The notes under the pieces were generated by a model. It saw only the letters and a list, made by a program, of their open reading frames with translations. It was not told the DNA's origin and did no database searches. The translations under genes and the position numbers were made by a program. Of a stretch of DNA of 64,000 nt, positions 52,361 to 59,491 are shown piece by piece; the first letter of the stretch is position 1, and every line of letters starts with the position of its first letter. Origin of the DNA: Porphyromonas vaginalis (GTDB lineage: Bacteria > Bacteroidota > Bacteroidia > Bacteroidales > Porphyromonadaceae); the NCBI RefSeq assembly GCF_958301595.1, contig NZ_CATQJU010000001.1, forward strand, positions 1,922,001 to 1,986,000, in the 5' to 3' direction.

Positions 52361-52650
52361 CACCAGCCACCAGCCAAGAGCTAACGGCCAAAAGCCAACA
52401 GCTAACGGACGCCACAGACGCCACTAGCCGTGACTGAATCCTGTAGGGACGCACGATCTGTGCGTCCGTTGTAGTACAGCGATACGAGTAGCCCTTTGAC
52501 ATAACGGACGCCACTAGCCGTGACTGAGTCCCTACACGGCGCAGTAACACCAGCCAAGAGCTAACGGCCAAAAGCCAACAGCTAACGGACACCACGGACG
52601 CCACTAGCCGTGACTGAATCCTGTAGGGACGCACGATCTGTGCGTCCGTC
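52354..52650. repeat. Direct duplication downstream of sprA
   Basis: About 110 bp from GCAGTAACACCAGCC at 52354 recurs at 52541-52650, including AGAGCTAACGGCC, AAAAGCCAACAGC, GCCACTAGCCGTGACTGA and a REP-like hairpin. Copy 1 has 7 extra bases (CACCAGC). The copies differ at only a few positions. The first copy begins inside the sprA stop codon region, so the duplication includes the gene end. Confidence 0.8.
52443..52648. repeat. Solo REP-like hairpins with ATCTGT loop
   Basis: GGACGCACGATCTGTGCGTCC hairpins (given here as arms GGACGCAC / GTGCGTCC) at 52446-52466 and 52626-52646, one in each copy of the duplication. They belong to the same family as the composite element at 52762-52850. Confidence 0.7.
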
Positions 52651-52710
52651 CCTGTCAAAGCGAGACGAGTAACCAATGACGTGTGACGATGATACGAATA
52701 ACCCTTTGTA

Positions 52711-52733
52711 GGGACGCACGGTCGTGCGTCCGT
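52711..52733. repeat. Solo REP-like hairpin
   Basis: GTAGGGACGCACGG followed by TCGTGCGTCC. Preceded by TACGAATAACCCTTT, the usual neighbour of this repeat. Confidence 0.65.
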
Positions 52734-52761
52734 TGTAGTACAGCGATACGAGTAGCCCTTT

Positions 52762-52850
52762 GTAGGGACGCACGGCTCGTGCGTCCGTCCCCGTTAAAAC
52801 CACGATGCTGTAACCTTTGACACAATGGACGCTCGACCGAGCGTCCCTAC
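52762..52850. repeat. REP-like double-hairpin element, copy 2
   Basis: Same composite as at 10431-10520: outer ends GTAGGGACGC / GCGTCCCTAC, first hairpin with loop GGCTC, spacer with CCCCGTTAAAACCAC and TTTGACACAATG, second hairpin GGACGCTCGACCGAGCGTCC. Only a few substitutions separate the two copies, more than 42 kb apart. Confidence 0.85.
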
Positions 52851-52890
52851 AAAGGGTTATTCGTATCGTGTTGTTTCCGTAGTATATACG

Positions 52891-53111
52891 AGTTCCAAAA
52901 ACGGTTCCCCTCTTGGAACTTTTTAGTTCCAACGGAGGAACTTTTCGTTTCCTAGGCTGGAAATCGAGAATATCCACGTGGAAATTTTCAAATCCCCACG
53001 GAGGGATGAAATGATCCCCACGGAGGGACGAAATAAAACTTCGGAGGAAATGAATGACGCCCACGTGAAGAATAAAAATAGCCACGTGGAGATTTGCTGT
53101 TTTCCATGTGG
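52891..53111. repeat. Palindromic-unit array
   Basis: About nine units, among them GTTCCAACGGAGGAAC, TTTCCTAGGCTGGAAA, ATCCACGTGGAAAT, ATCCCCACGGAGGGAT twice, and CCACGTGGAGATT. Same design as the other arrays. Confidence 0.75.
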
Positions 53112-53120
53112 CTGTCGAAT

Positions 53121-53338
53121 TAGAGATTAGAAGTTAGAGATTAGAGATGTGCGTCCGTACTAGCGAATTACTCGTGAGATCGCTCAGGGCTGACGCATTA
53201 TAATTGCTCTGTCAGAAGCTACACATTAGCGACAAGCGAGGAGTAGATGAGGAGGCTGTTGCAAAAGTCAATAGTCTCATGAGGTCACTATATATAGTGT
53301 GTCACCCCTGCCCTCTAATCTCTAACTTCTAATCTCTA
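53121..53338. repeat. 25-bp perfect inverted repeat around a MITE-like copy
   Basis: TAGAGATTAGAAGTTAGAGA plus five more bases at 53121-53145 is perfectly inverted at 53314-53338, enclosing 168 bp. The arm is itself built from TTAGAGATT-like words, so simple-sequence origin is possible. The enclosed DNA contains the MITE-like copy at 53185-53310 and no recognised promoter box. Confidence 0.7.
53185..53310. mobile_element. MITE-like element, copy A
   Basis: About 126 bp with imperfect terminal inverted repeats CAGGGCTGACGCATTATAAT and the complement of TATATAGTGTGTCACCCCTG. The interior carries GCTCTGTCAGAAGCTACACA and GCGACAAGCGAGGAGTAGAT. A related but diverged copy lies at 53640-53743. No coding capacity. 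Confidence 0.6.
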
Positions 53339-53390
53339 GCCTCCATTTACATATCTTTACGGGGAAATTCGTCCAACACCCTCCTTTCTC

Positions 53391-53559
53391 GAATATCCAC
53401 GTGGGGAATCTCAAATCTCCACGTGGATATTTTTTATTTTCCACGTGGGCGTGATTCATTTCTTCCGAAGTTTCATTTCATTCCTCCGAAGTTTCATTTC
53501 ATTCCTCCGAAGAATTTTTTATTCTCCACCTGGATATTTCGAAATATCCACGTGGAAAT
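53391..53559. repeat. Palindromic-unit array
   Basis: Units with CCACGTGG centres (ATCCACGTGGGGAAT, CTCCACGTGGATAT, TTCCACGTGGG, ATATCCACGTGGAAAT) alternating with CTTCCGAAGTTTCATTTCA units, the reverse complement of those in the ruvA leader. Confidence 0.75.
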
Positions 53560-53639
53560 CACTTTTCCCCGACACGGTGCCATTTCGATATGTAGTCGGC
53601 TCTAAATTATTGTAACGAGCCGACGTTGAATTTCCCCAG

Positions 53640-53743
53640 CCAAGACTGACGCATTATAATCGCTCAGTTAGGAGCTGCACATGAGCGACAAAACGAGGAA
53701 TAGGGAGGTCGATGAGCTCATTGTATACAGTGCGTCAGCCCTG
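53640..53743. mobile_element. MITE-like element, copy B
   Basis: About 104 bp related to copy A: GACTGACGCATTATAATCGC at the left, GTGCGTCAGCCCTG at the right, with GGAGCTGCACATGAGCGACA inside. It ends roughly 45 bp before the CRISPR leader promoter. Confidence 0.6.
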
Positions 53744-53785
53744 AGAGATCGCTCACTGAGGGTAAGGCATAGTCTGGAAAATTCG

Positions 53786-53793
53786 TATATTTG
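53786..53793 (+). promoter_or_regulatory. -7 promoter box in the CRISPR leader
   Basis: TATATTTG about 95 bp before the first repeat, on the strand that yields crRNAs with an ATTAAGAC 5' handle. The 145 bp between the MITE copy and the first repeat are AT-rich and act as the presumed leader. Confidence 0.6.
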
Positions 53794-53888
53794 CAAGCGG
53801 TTAGGTACACTTTTTCCTCGAAAATCAAGCGGATTTCTCGAAAATGGCACTGTAACCGACTGACACTCAATGCGTCTTAAAATTAGCT

Positions 53889-54732
53889 CTCGCAGAGCAT
53901 CTTCCATTAGAACAAGGATTAAGACTTCTTGGAAGACCTTTTAGTGGTCTTCTTTGGCTGTCTCGCAGAGCATCTTCCATTAGAACAAGGATTAAGACTC
54001 GATGGCTTTACGCATTACCACCTTGAGGTTCTCTACTCGCAGAGCATCTTCCATTAGAACAAGGATTAAGACTTGGCTTTGAGGGCTTGCCAGCGGGCGG
54101 TCGTGGTCTCGCAGAGCATCTTCCATTAGAACAAGGATTAAGACAGTCTTATCTCTTTGCCGTCCGTTAGGTTGTAGATTCTCGCAGAGCATCTTCCATT
54201 AGAACAAGGATTAAGACTCTAGCACCTCTTTGCTTGCGATTCCTGCGTACTGCTCGCAGAGCATCTTCCATTAGAACAAGGATTAAGACAGATAGAGCAG
54301 TGTTGTATCGGGTTGTCTGTCTGTCTCGCAGAGCATCTTCCATTAGAACAAGGATTAAGACTGAAATTATTCTAAATATAATACAACCTTCTCCACATCT
54401 CGCAGAGCATCTTCCATTAGAACAAGGATTAAGACTCCTAGATATCCGTTGATCCTCCTGCGAATCTCCTCGCCTCGCAGAGCATCTTCCATTAGAACAA
54501 GGATTAAGACGCCCCCTCGGGGAGACGGCCACCCATGAGCTGAGCTACTCGCAGAGCATCTTCCATTAGAACAAGGATTAAGACCATAGTTTTGATTGGT
54601 TTTAATGATTAGGCAAACAATCTCGCAGAGCATCTTCCATTAGAACAAGGATTAAGACCCCTTGAGGTCGCAGCTCTCTAGCTTTGCTCTTAGGTCTCGC
54701 AGAGCATCTTCCATTAAAACAAGGATGTTGAG
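53889..54732 (+). CRISPR. CRISPR array, 12 repeats of 37 bp and 11 spacers
   Basis: The repeat begins CTCGCAGAGCATCTTCCATT and ends AGAACAAGGATTAAGAC. Eleven copies are identical: starts at 53889, 53962, 54036, 54108, 54181, 54253, 54325, 54399, 54474, 54548 and 54622. The twelfth (54696) has one substitution (ATTAAAACAA) and loses its last six bases, marking the leader-distal end. Spacers are 35-38 nt. Degenerate end on the right, promoter on the left, and the repeat 3' end ATTAAGAC (like other type III 8-nt handles) all indicate plus-strand transcription. Its length and the nearby genes fit a type III array processed by Cas6. Spacer sources were not identified. Confidence 0.98.
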
Positions 54733-54754
54733 GAGAGAGGTTGGGACGAATAAG

Positions 54755-54787
54755 AAGAGGAGACTGTTGTGTCAACAGGCTCCTCTT
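54755..54787 (+). terminator. Hairpin after the CRISPR array
   Basis: AAGAGGAGACTGTTG / CAACAGGCTCCTCTT stem with one mismatch and a 3-nt loop, 23 bp past the degenerate repeat, followed by GTTGGTAT. Likely terminator of the pre-crRNA. Confidence 0.6.
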
Positions 54788-54810
54788 GTTGGTATACGTC
54801 TTGCTTTGAC

Positions 54811-54838
54811 ACAACGGACGCACGAGCCGTGCGTCCCT
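54811..54838. repeat. Solo REP-like hairpin
   Basis: GGACGCACGAGCCGTGCGTCC-type hairpin followed by CTAC and preceded by TTTGACACAAC, i.e. the right half of the double-hairpin element. It lies just before the IS110 promoter. Confidence 0.7.
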
Positions 54839-54901
54839 ACTTTAAGTTTGCAGAGTGAAAAGAAATCGACCCGAGAATAGGTCAGTTGAACGGGTTGTTT
54901 T

Positions 54902-54909
54902 TACCTTTG
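54902..54909 (+). promoter_or_regulatory. -7 promoter box of the IS110-family element
   Basis: TACCTTTG about 190 bp before the transposase start. The transcript start would be near 54915, at the 5' edge of the predicted folded leader. Confidence 0.6.
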
Positions 54910-54914
54910 TTGTA

Positions 54915-55090
54915 GTAAGGTAAGGACAGCAACCAGAGGGTAATCTATCGTCCCTACGAGGCCTTGAGCCTAAGCTCTGTTAGAGACCCTCTGGAGTTCA
55001 GCTACTCGAGACTTATTAGAAAGAGAGGACCAGAGCCTAATTAAAGTAATAGCCTAATGTAGCCTAGCTGCCTTATCAAATATTCAAGTA
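54915..55090 (+). ncRNA. Candidate bridge RNA in the IS110 leader
   Basis: About 175 nt between promoter and transposase. A long-range stem TAAGGACAGC (54921-54930) / GCTGCCTTA (55067-55075), with a single bulged A, closes the whole region. Inside are CCAGAGGGT (54933-54941) / ACCCTCTGG (54986-54994), enclosing GAGC-CTAA-GCTC (54966-54977), and a 3' half with repeated AGCCTA(A/G) words. IS110-group elements encode a bridge RNA upstream of the recombinase whose loops pair with target and donor DNA; size, place and closed fold fit. Which loops would guide target choice cannot be read without element ends. Confidence 0.55.
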
Positions 55091-55097
55091 CAAAGTT

Positions 55098-56135
55098 ATG
55101 AAATACTTTTTCATCGGCATCGATGTATCCAAAGAGAAACTAGACGCCACAATGATTCACTACGAATCTGAATCAGACAGCGAGCAGCAGCTCGCCTACA
55201 CTACAGTAGAAAACAACCCTAAGGGGTTCCGGAGCCTCGTCTCTTGGAGTAAGAAGAACGCTGGTCGAAGAGTCAAGACCGACACCATGCTCTTCTGCTG
55301 TGAGACTACAGGAGGATACGATCGCGCACTCTGCGACTGGCTCTACGGCAACGGCCTAAACATCTGGCGCGAAAGTGCTCTGCAGATCAAGCGCAGCATG
55401 GGTCTGCGCAAAGGCAAGGACGACAAAGCCGACTCAGAGATGATCGCTTACTACGCCCTACGCTTCCGCTCCCAAGCCACTCTCTATAAACCTCTGGACG
55501 GGAACATGCGTAGCCTACGTGACCTCTTTCTCTATAGGCAGTCTCTAGTTGCCGAGAGACAGGCTAAGATGGTTAGTTCCAAGGAAAAACAGCACATCTC
55601 TAGCAAGTCTAAAGTCGACAACTTCATCTACCGAGATGCTCAGAAGGGCATCGACATCCTGACCAAAAGCATCAAAAAGTGCGAGTGCCGAATGCTTGAA
55701 ATCATCAAGGAAGACGAGGAGATGTACCGCAACTACCTGCACCTCATTTCCTGCAAAGGAGTGGGCCTCATCACCTCTGTCATGCTGATCATCTACACCG
55801 ACAACTTCAAGAGCTGGAATGCCAAGAAGATGGCTAGCTACTGCGGTATAGCACCCTTCTACGAGAGCTCTGGGAGCTCAGTCTTTCACAAAGCCAACAC
55901 AAGTGGCTACAGTAACCGACGGCTAAAAGGAATCTTGACCCAAGCAGCCCGAAGTGCCATAACGTATAACCCAACATTAAGACAATACTACCTACGCATG
56001 AAAGCCCAAGGCAAGCCCTACGGGGTCATCCTCAACAATGTCAACAATAAGCTCGTACACATTCTCTTCTCGTTGGTTCTGCACGACTGCGACTTCGAGC
56101 TGGACCACGAAGCGAAGAGAGCTCTTCGAGCCTAG
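55098..56135 (+). CDS. IS110-family DEDD transposase
   Basis: 345-residue recombinase. The RuvC-like N-terminal domain shows GIDVSKEKLD (first Asp, residue 9), CCETTGGYDR (Glu) and GKDDKADSEMIA (Asp-Asp), the DEDD set. A coiled middle leads to the C-terminal transposase_20 domain with SCKGVGLITSVML, YCGIAPFYESSGSS and TSGYSNRRLKGIL, which holds the presumed catalytic Ser. No stop or frameshift. It lies between the CRISPR array and the cas genes. Element borders are not visible because IS110 elements usually lack inverted ends. Confidence 0.94.
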   Translation: MKYFFIGIDVSKEKLDATMIHYESESDSEQQLAYTTVENNPKGFRSLVSWSKKNAGRRVKTDTMLFCCETTGGYDRALCDWLYGNGLNIWRESALQIKRSMGLRKGKDDKADSEMIAYYALRFRSQATLYKPLDGNMRSLRDLFLYRQSLVAERQAKMVSSKEKQHISSKSKVDNFIYRDAQKGIDILTKSIKKCECRMLEIIKEDEEMYRNYLHLISCKGVGLITSVMLIIYTDNFKSWNAKKMASYCGIAPFYESSGSSVFHKANTSGYSNRRLKGILTQAARSAITYNPTLRQYYLRMKAQGKPYGVILNNVNNKLVHILFSLVLHDCDFELDHEAKRALRA

Positions 56136-56144
56136 TCCAAGGAA

Positions 56145-56328
56145 GGAAAGTCTCCGCTCGGGGAGCGCCCCCGCGGCAAGGGGTGGGAGCCCCCACCCCG
56201 ACGAGCGGTTCACCCGAAGAGAAGCGAGTCCTCCGAGTCAAGTTCAGAAAGGAAAGTCTCCGCTCCGGGAGCGCCCCGCGGCAAGGGGTGGGAGCCCCCA
56301 CCCCGACGAGCGGTCCCCCGAAGAGAAG
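56145..56328. repeat. Two tandem copies of a GC-rich structured repeat
   Basis: Units at 56145-56224 and 56251-56328, period 106 bp, about 95% alike. Each can fold as CCGCTCG / CGAGCGG enclosing GGGGTGGG-AGCC-CCCACCCC, with the extra bases GAAGAGAAG at its 3' side. Unit one begins 9 bp after the transposase stop, so it may belong to the right end of the IS110 element or mark its target. Confidence 0.7.
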
Positions 56329-56450
56329 TAGACCGAGCTTGCGAAACGAGAAAAAACTTCGCTTTTTACTTGCACATGAACTTAGAAAGCAAAGGGCTAC
56401 ACGTCGGGCTACTCGTATCGATTTGATACAACTAGACGAGTAACGATATT

Positions 56451-56597
56451 GTATGGGCGGACCTGCGTGTCCGCCCATATGGCATACAACGCTCTGACGA
56501 GAACGGGCGGACACATAGGTCCGCCCCTACAAAGGGCTACACGTCTCGCTTTGACACAATGGACGCCCTCCGACTAGATACGAGCCGTGCGTCCGTA
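56451..56597. repeat. REP-like hairpins with GGGCGGAC stems
   Basis: TGGGCGGACC / GTCCGCCCA at about 56455-56480, then GGGCGGACAC / GTCCGCCC followed by CTACAAAGGGCTACACG at 56506-56527, and a decayed GGACGC...GCGTCC hairpin at 56562-56597. Stem sequence differs from the GGACGCAC hairpins although the flanking words (CCCTACAAAGGG, CTTTGACACAA) are the same. Confidence 0.65.
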
Positions 56598-56662
56598 CAT
56601 CATTGTTACTCGTCTCGTCGTTCGGGAACGGACGCACTGCGTCTATACAAGTTCTTTTTTGT

Positions 56663-56670
56663 TATCTTTG
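56663..56670 (+). promoter_or_regulatory. -7 promoter box of the cas operon
   Basis: TATCTTTG 87 bp before cas6. Upstream (56603-56645) lies a GTTACTCGT...GGACGCACTGCGTC stretch similar to that before the ybeY promoter. Confidence 0.65.
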
Positions 56671-56756
56671 CGGAGAGACACATTTATAACTCTTTAAGAG
56701 CTTATAAGGAAGCATAGAGGGGACGTAAAGGTGTAGACCAAGACTTAGCAATAGAT

Positions 56757-57425
56757 ATGGGCGAACTGAGAACGTTGCAAGTGCGATTTGACACACCGAT
56801 CGCAAGATGGGAGCTACCGCTACTGCGTGGCGCCATCATCAGCTTGCTGTCTCGAGACAATACGATATATCACAATCATGAGGCTGGGGGGCTACGCTAT
56901 GCTTACCCGTTAATCCAGTATAGACAGATCGATGGCAAGGCGGCACTGGTCTGTGTGGCCGATGGTGTGGATGCGCTCGGGGACTTGCTCCAGGCGGAGA
57001 GCCTAGAGACGATGATCGGCAAGCGTCACGTGACGCTAAGGATAGAGCATATCGATGCGGATAGACATGAGGTGGAGATGCGTGACGTGCCGGTGATCTA
57101 TCAGCTGAGTGACTGGCTACCGCTGAATGATAAGAACTACAAGCTCTTTGAGCGTGAGAGAGGGCTGGTGGCTCGTGTACTGAAGCTGCAGCAGATCCTC
57201 ACGGGCAATATACTCTCGATGCTCAAGGGGGTGGGCATCTTCGTCCCTTCGCAGCTCGAGACGGAGATTACAGCCATGACACCTATGCGATCTGTGAAGT
57301 ACAAGGGCGTGCCACTGGTGACACTGGACATACAGTTTGCCGCCAACGTATCGCTGCCCGATCAGATCGGATTGGGACGGCACGCTAGTGTAGGCTTTGG
57401 AACATTGACAAGAATTAGGAACTAA
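56757..57425 (+). CDS. cas6: Cas6-like CRISPR RNA endonuclease
   Basis: 222-residue RAMP protein. The N-terminus has RGAIISLLSRDNTIYHNH, and the C-terminus ends in the glycine-rich loop IGLGRHASVGFGTL (residues 204-217), the hallmark of Cas6. His38 or His40 are candidate catalytic residues. Cas6 cuts the pre-crRNA inside each repeat and leaves an 8-nt 5' tag, here expected to be ATTAAGAC. First gene of the cas operon; cas10 follows after 15 bp. The assignment to the Cas6b-like group is inference. Confidence 0.82.
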   Translation: MGELRTLQVRFDTPIARWELPLLRGAIISLLSRDNTIYHNHEAGGLRYAYPLIQYRQIDGKAALVCVADGVDALGDLLQAESLETMIGKRHVTLRIEHIDADRHEVEMRDVPVIYQLSDWLPLNDKNYKLFERERGLVARVLKLQQILTGNILSMLKGVGIFVPSQLETEITAMTPMRSVKYKGVPLVTLDIQFAANVSLPDQIGLGRHASVGFGTLTRIRN

Positions 57426-57440
57426 ATAAAGGACTTACTC

Positions 57441-58937
57441 ATGGGATACTTATATGGTGCCTCTGTGCAAGGGATCCAAAACTTTATCTTTCAGACGAAT
57501 GAGCTGAAAGATATCGTGGGGGCCAGTGAGCTGGTGGCGCAGATCTGCACGCAACTCTTTCGCGAGACGGTCGGAGCGCCCTATCGTGATGAGGCTCTGA
57601 TCATCGGTGCTGCGGGAAATGTGCGCTACTACTTTGACGATCTAGAGGTCTGTGCTAAGACTGTGCGCGACTTCCCTCGTCGTGTGATGATCGAGGCGCC
57701 TGGCATCACGATCAGTCAGGCTGTCGTAGAGATGACGGGAGACTTTCCCGATAGCATCAATGAACTGGAGGAGAAGCTCCGGGGCCAGCGTAACCAGCCC
57801 CAACCTAGTCTGACGCTCGGTGCGCTAGGTATGAAGCGATCCAACAAGACGGGGCTACCTCTAGTTGCTCCTGAGGGGCAAGATAAAAGTGTCGATATGA
57901 CGACAGCTGCTAAGAGACGCTATATTCACGCTCTATCGCTCGCTAAGAAAAGCTTTTATGGCACTGCTAGTGATAAGAAGGTGGATGCTGATCGATACCC
58001 TTATGACATCGCAAAGCTGACGGATAGGAACGACTGGATCGCTATCGTCCATGCAGATGGCAATAGCTTGGGTCAGATCGTACAGAGTATCGGGGGAGAC
58101 ATGGCGCAGTACCGGCGCTTCTCCCAGCTACTAGACGAGGCTACCGAGCGTGCTGCCAATGCAGCCTTTGAGAAGCTAGGAGTACGAGAAGGCGACTCCT
58201 ATCCACTGCGTCCTGTCGTACTGGGTGGTGATGATATGACGGTGATCATACGTGGTAGTCTGGCTATAGCGTATGCACAGGAGTTCATTCGTCAGTTTGA
58301 GTATCATACGGGGCAGGGAGAGCTAGGGCAGATCGTGCATGGTGCCACGAGGCTGCCCTGTCTGACGGCCTGTGCTGGGATTGCTTTTATCAAGTCTTCT
58401 TACCCCTTCCACTATGGCTATAAGCTAGCGGAGGAACTCTGCAGTGCAGCTAAGCATGATGCCAAGTTTCACTTAGCTGCTGGGGAGAGCATCCCCTCGT
58501 GCTTGATGTTTCACAAGGTGGAGGATAGCTACGTAGAGAGCTATGCGGACATCGTTGAGCGTGTGCTAATGCCTACAGATGCTCTCTCCTTTGCATTCGG
58601 GCCATACTACTTAGCGGAGCGCGCTGACTACTTCACCATAGATGAGTTGTTGTCGTACTGTGAGCGACTTCAGAAGATAGACGATGAGGGTGTCAAGTCA
58701 GGGCTACGCCAGTGGCTCACGCACATGCATCGGAGTGTAGACTTCGCTAGTCAGCATCTAGATCGTATGAAGAGTGTGTATAGTGGTGCTAGTAGTAAAC
58801 TGGTCACAGAGCTCTGCACAGCGAAATGTAGACGAAAAGAAACTGATGATAAGGACACACCGAGGGTGGTGACGGCATATCCCGCCTTTGATGTGCTCTC
58901 GCTGTATAGCATTATGAATGTGGTGACAAAAGATTAG
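57441..58937 (+). CDS. cas10: Cas10 (Cmr2-like palm polymerase, no HD domain)
   Basis: 498-residue large subunit of the type III effector. The first palm-like segment starts at the N-terminus (YLYGASVQGIQNFIFQTNEL). The catalytic palm has HADGNSLG (204-211) and GGDD (262-265), so synthesis of cyclic oligoadenylates from ATP on target recognition is expected. No HD-nuclease block precedes it, and the protein is about 200-300 residues shorter than HD-containing Cas10, so DNA cleavage by this subunit is unlikely. A helical C-terminal domain follows from about residue 390. No CARF effector is in the window. Confidence 0.93.
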   Translation: MGYLYGASVQGIQNFIFQTNELKDIVGASELVAQICTQLFRETVGAPYRDEALIIGAAGNVRYYFDDLEVCAKTVRDFPRRVMIEAPGITISQAVVEMTGDFPDSINELEEKLRGQRNQPQPSLTLGALGMKRSNKTGLPLVAPEGQDKSVDMTTAAKRRYIHALSLAKKSFYGTASDKKVDADRYPYDIAKLTDRNDWIAIVHADGNSLGQIVQSIGGDMAQYRRFSQLLDEATERAANAAFEKLGVREGDSYPLRPVVLGGDDMTVIIRGSLAIAYAQEFIRQFEYHTGQGELGQIVHGATRLPCLTACAGIAFIKSSYPFHYGYKLAEELCSAAKHDAKFHLAAGESIPSCLMFHKVEDSYVESYADIVERVLMPTDALSFAFGPYYLAERADYFTIDELLSYCERLQKIDDEGVKSGLRQWLTHMHRSVDFASQHLDRMKSVYSGASSKLVTELCTAKCRRKETDDKDTPRVVTAYPAFDVLSLYSIMNVVTKD

Positions 58938-58948
58938 AAACGGAAGCG

Positions 58949-59491
58949 ATGAAGTATCAAGTAGAATTCTTCTCTAACTGGCACTGTGGCTCTGGTCAGG
59001 CGGCTGGAGCTGATGCTGATGAGCTGGTCATAAAGGACCCAGATGGGCTCCCCTTTATCCCAGGCAAGACAATCAAGGGATTACTACGTGAGGCTGTGGC
59101 TAGCGTGCTACACTTCAGGGGGAGTGACGATATGACACTTGTTGACGAGCTCTTCGGTAGTGAAAACCAGCAAGGCAAGCTACACTTTACCAATGCCTCT
59201 CTGAGTGATGCTCTGACACAGCATATCAAAAACTCTGAAGCGTGTAAGGCACTACCCTCTATGCTATACTATACCCTGGCCTCTACGGCGATAGGAGATG
59301 ATGGCCTAGCTAAGGATCATAGTCTGCGACGTATCCAGACGACTATCCCGTGTACGCTATATGGCGAGATCATAGGCTTGGAGTCTGAGGAGCAAGAGGC
59401 GCTAATGGAGGACGCTTTGCACTTTGTCAAGCGACTAGGCTTAGGTAGGAATAGAGGCTACGGCCGTTGCAAACTTTCTAGAGTAGAGTAA
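58949..59491 (+). CDS. Cas7-family (Csm3-like) RAMP protein
   Basis: 180-residue single Cas7 unit. WHCGSGQAAGADADELVI near the N-terminus holds Asp22/Asp24, candidates for the target-RNA-cutting residue. The RAMP block LPFIPGKTIKGLLREAV follows (34-50), then GKLHFTNASL, and the glycine-rich loop LGLGRNRGYGRC is at 163-174. The stop TAA shares its last base with the ATG of the next gene (TAATG), so the two are translationally coupled. It belongs to the crRNA-binding backbone of the complex. Confidence 0.9.
   Translation: MKYQVEFFSNWHCGSGQAAGADADELVIKDPDGLPFIPGKTIKGLLREAVASVLHFRGSDDMTLVDELFGSENQQGKLHFTNASLSDALTQHIKNSEACKALPSMLYYTLASTAIGDDGLAKDHSLRRIQTTIPCTLYGEIIGLESEEQEALMEDALHFVKRLGLGRNRGYGRCKLSRVE

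Noticed and set aside
54167-54532. A long minus-strand open frame with repeated ILVLMEDALR text
   Set aside because: It is the translation of the CRISPR repeats; the periodic text follows the 37-bp repeat, so it is not a protein gene.
56145-56328. GC-rich tandem repeats as a second small CRISPR array
   Set aside because: Only two units of about 80 bp with a 26-bp gap and internal hairpins, unlike CRISPR repeat-spacer spacing.
52361-56756. cas1/cas2 adaptation genes near the array
   Set aside because: No open frame of suitable length or motif is present; they may lie outside the window.
57441-58937. HD nuclease domain in Cas10
   Set aside because: Looked for HD-type His-Asp pairs at the N-terminus, but the protein starts directly with the palm-like segment.
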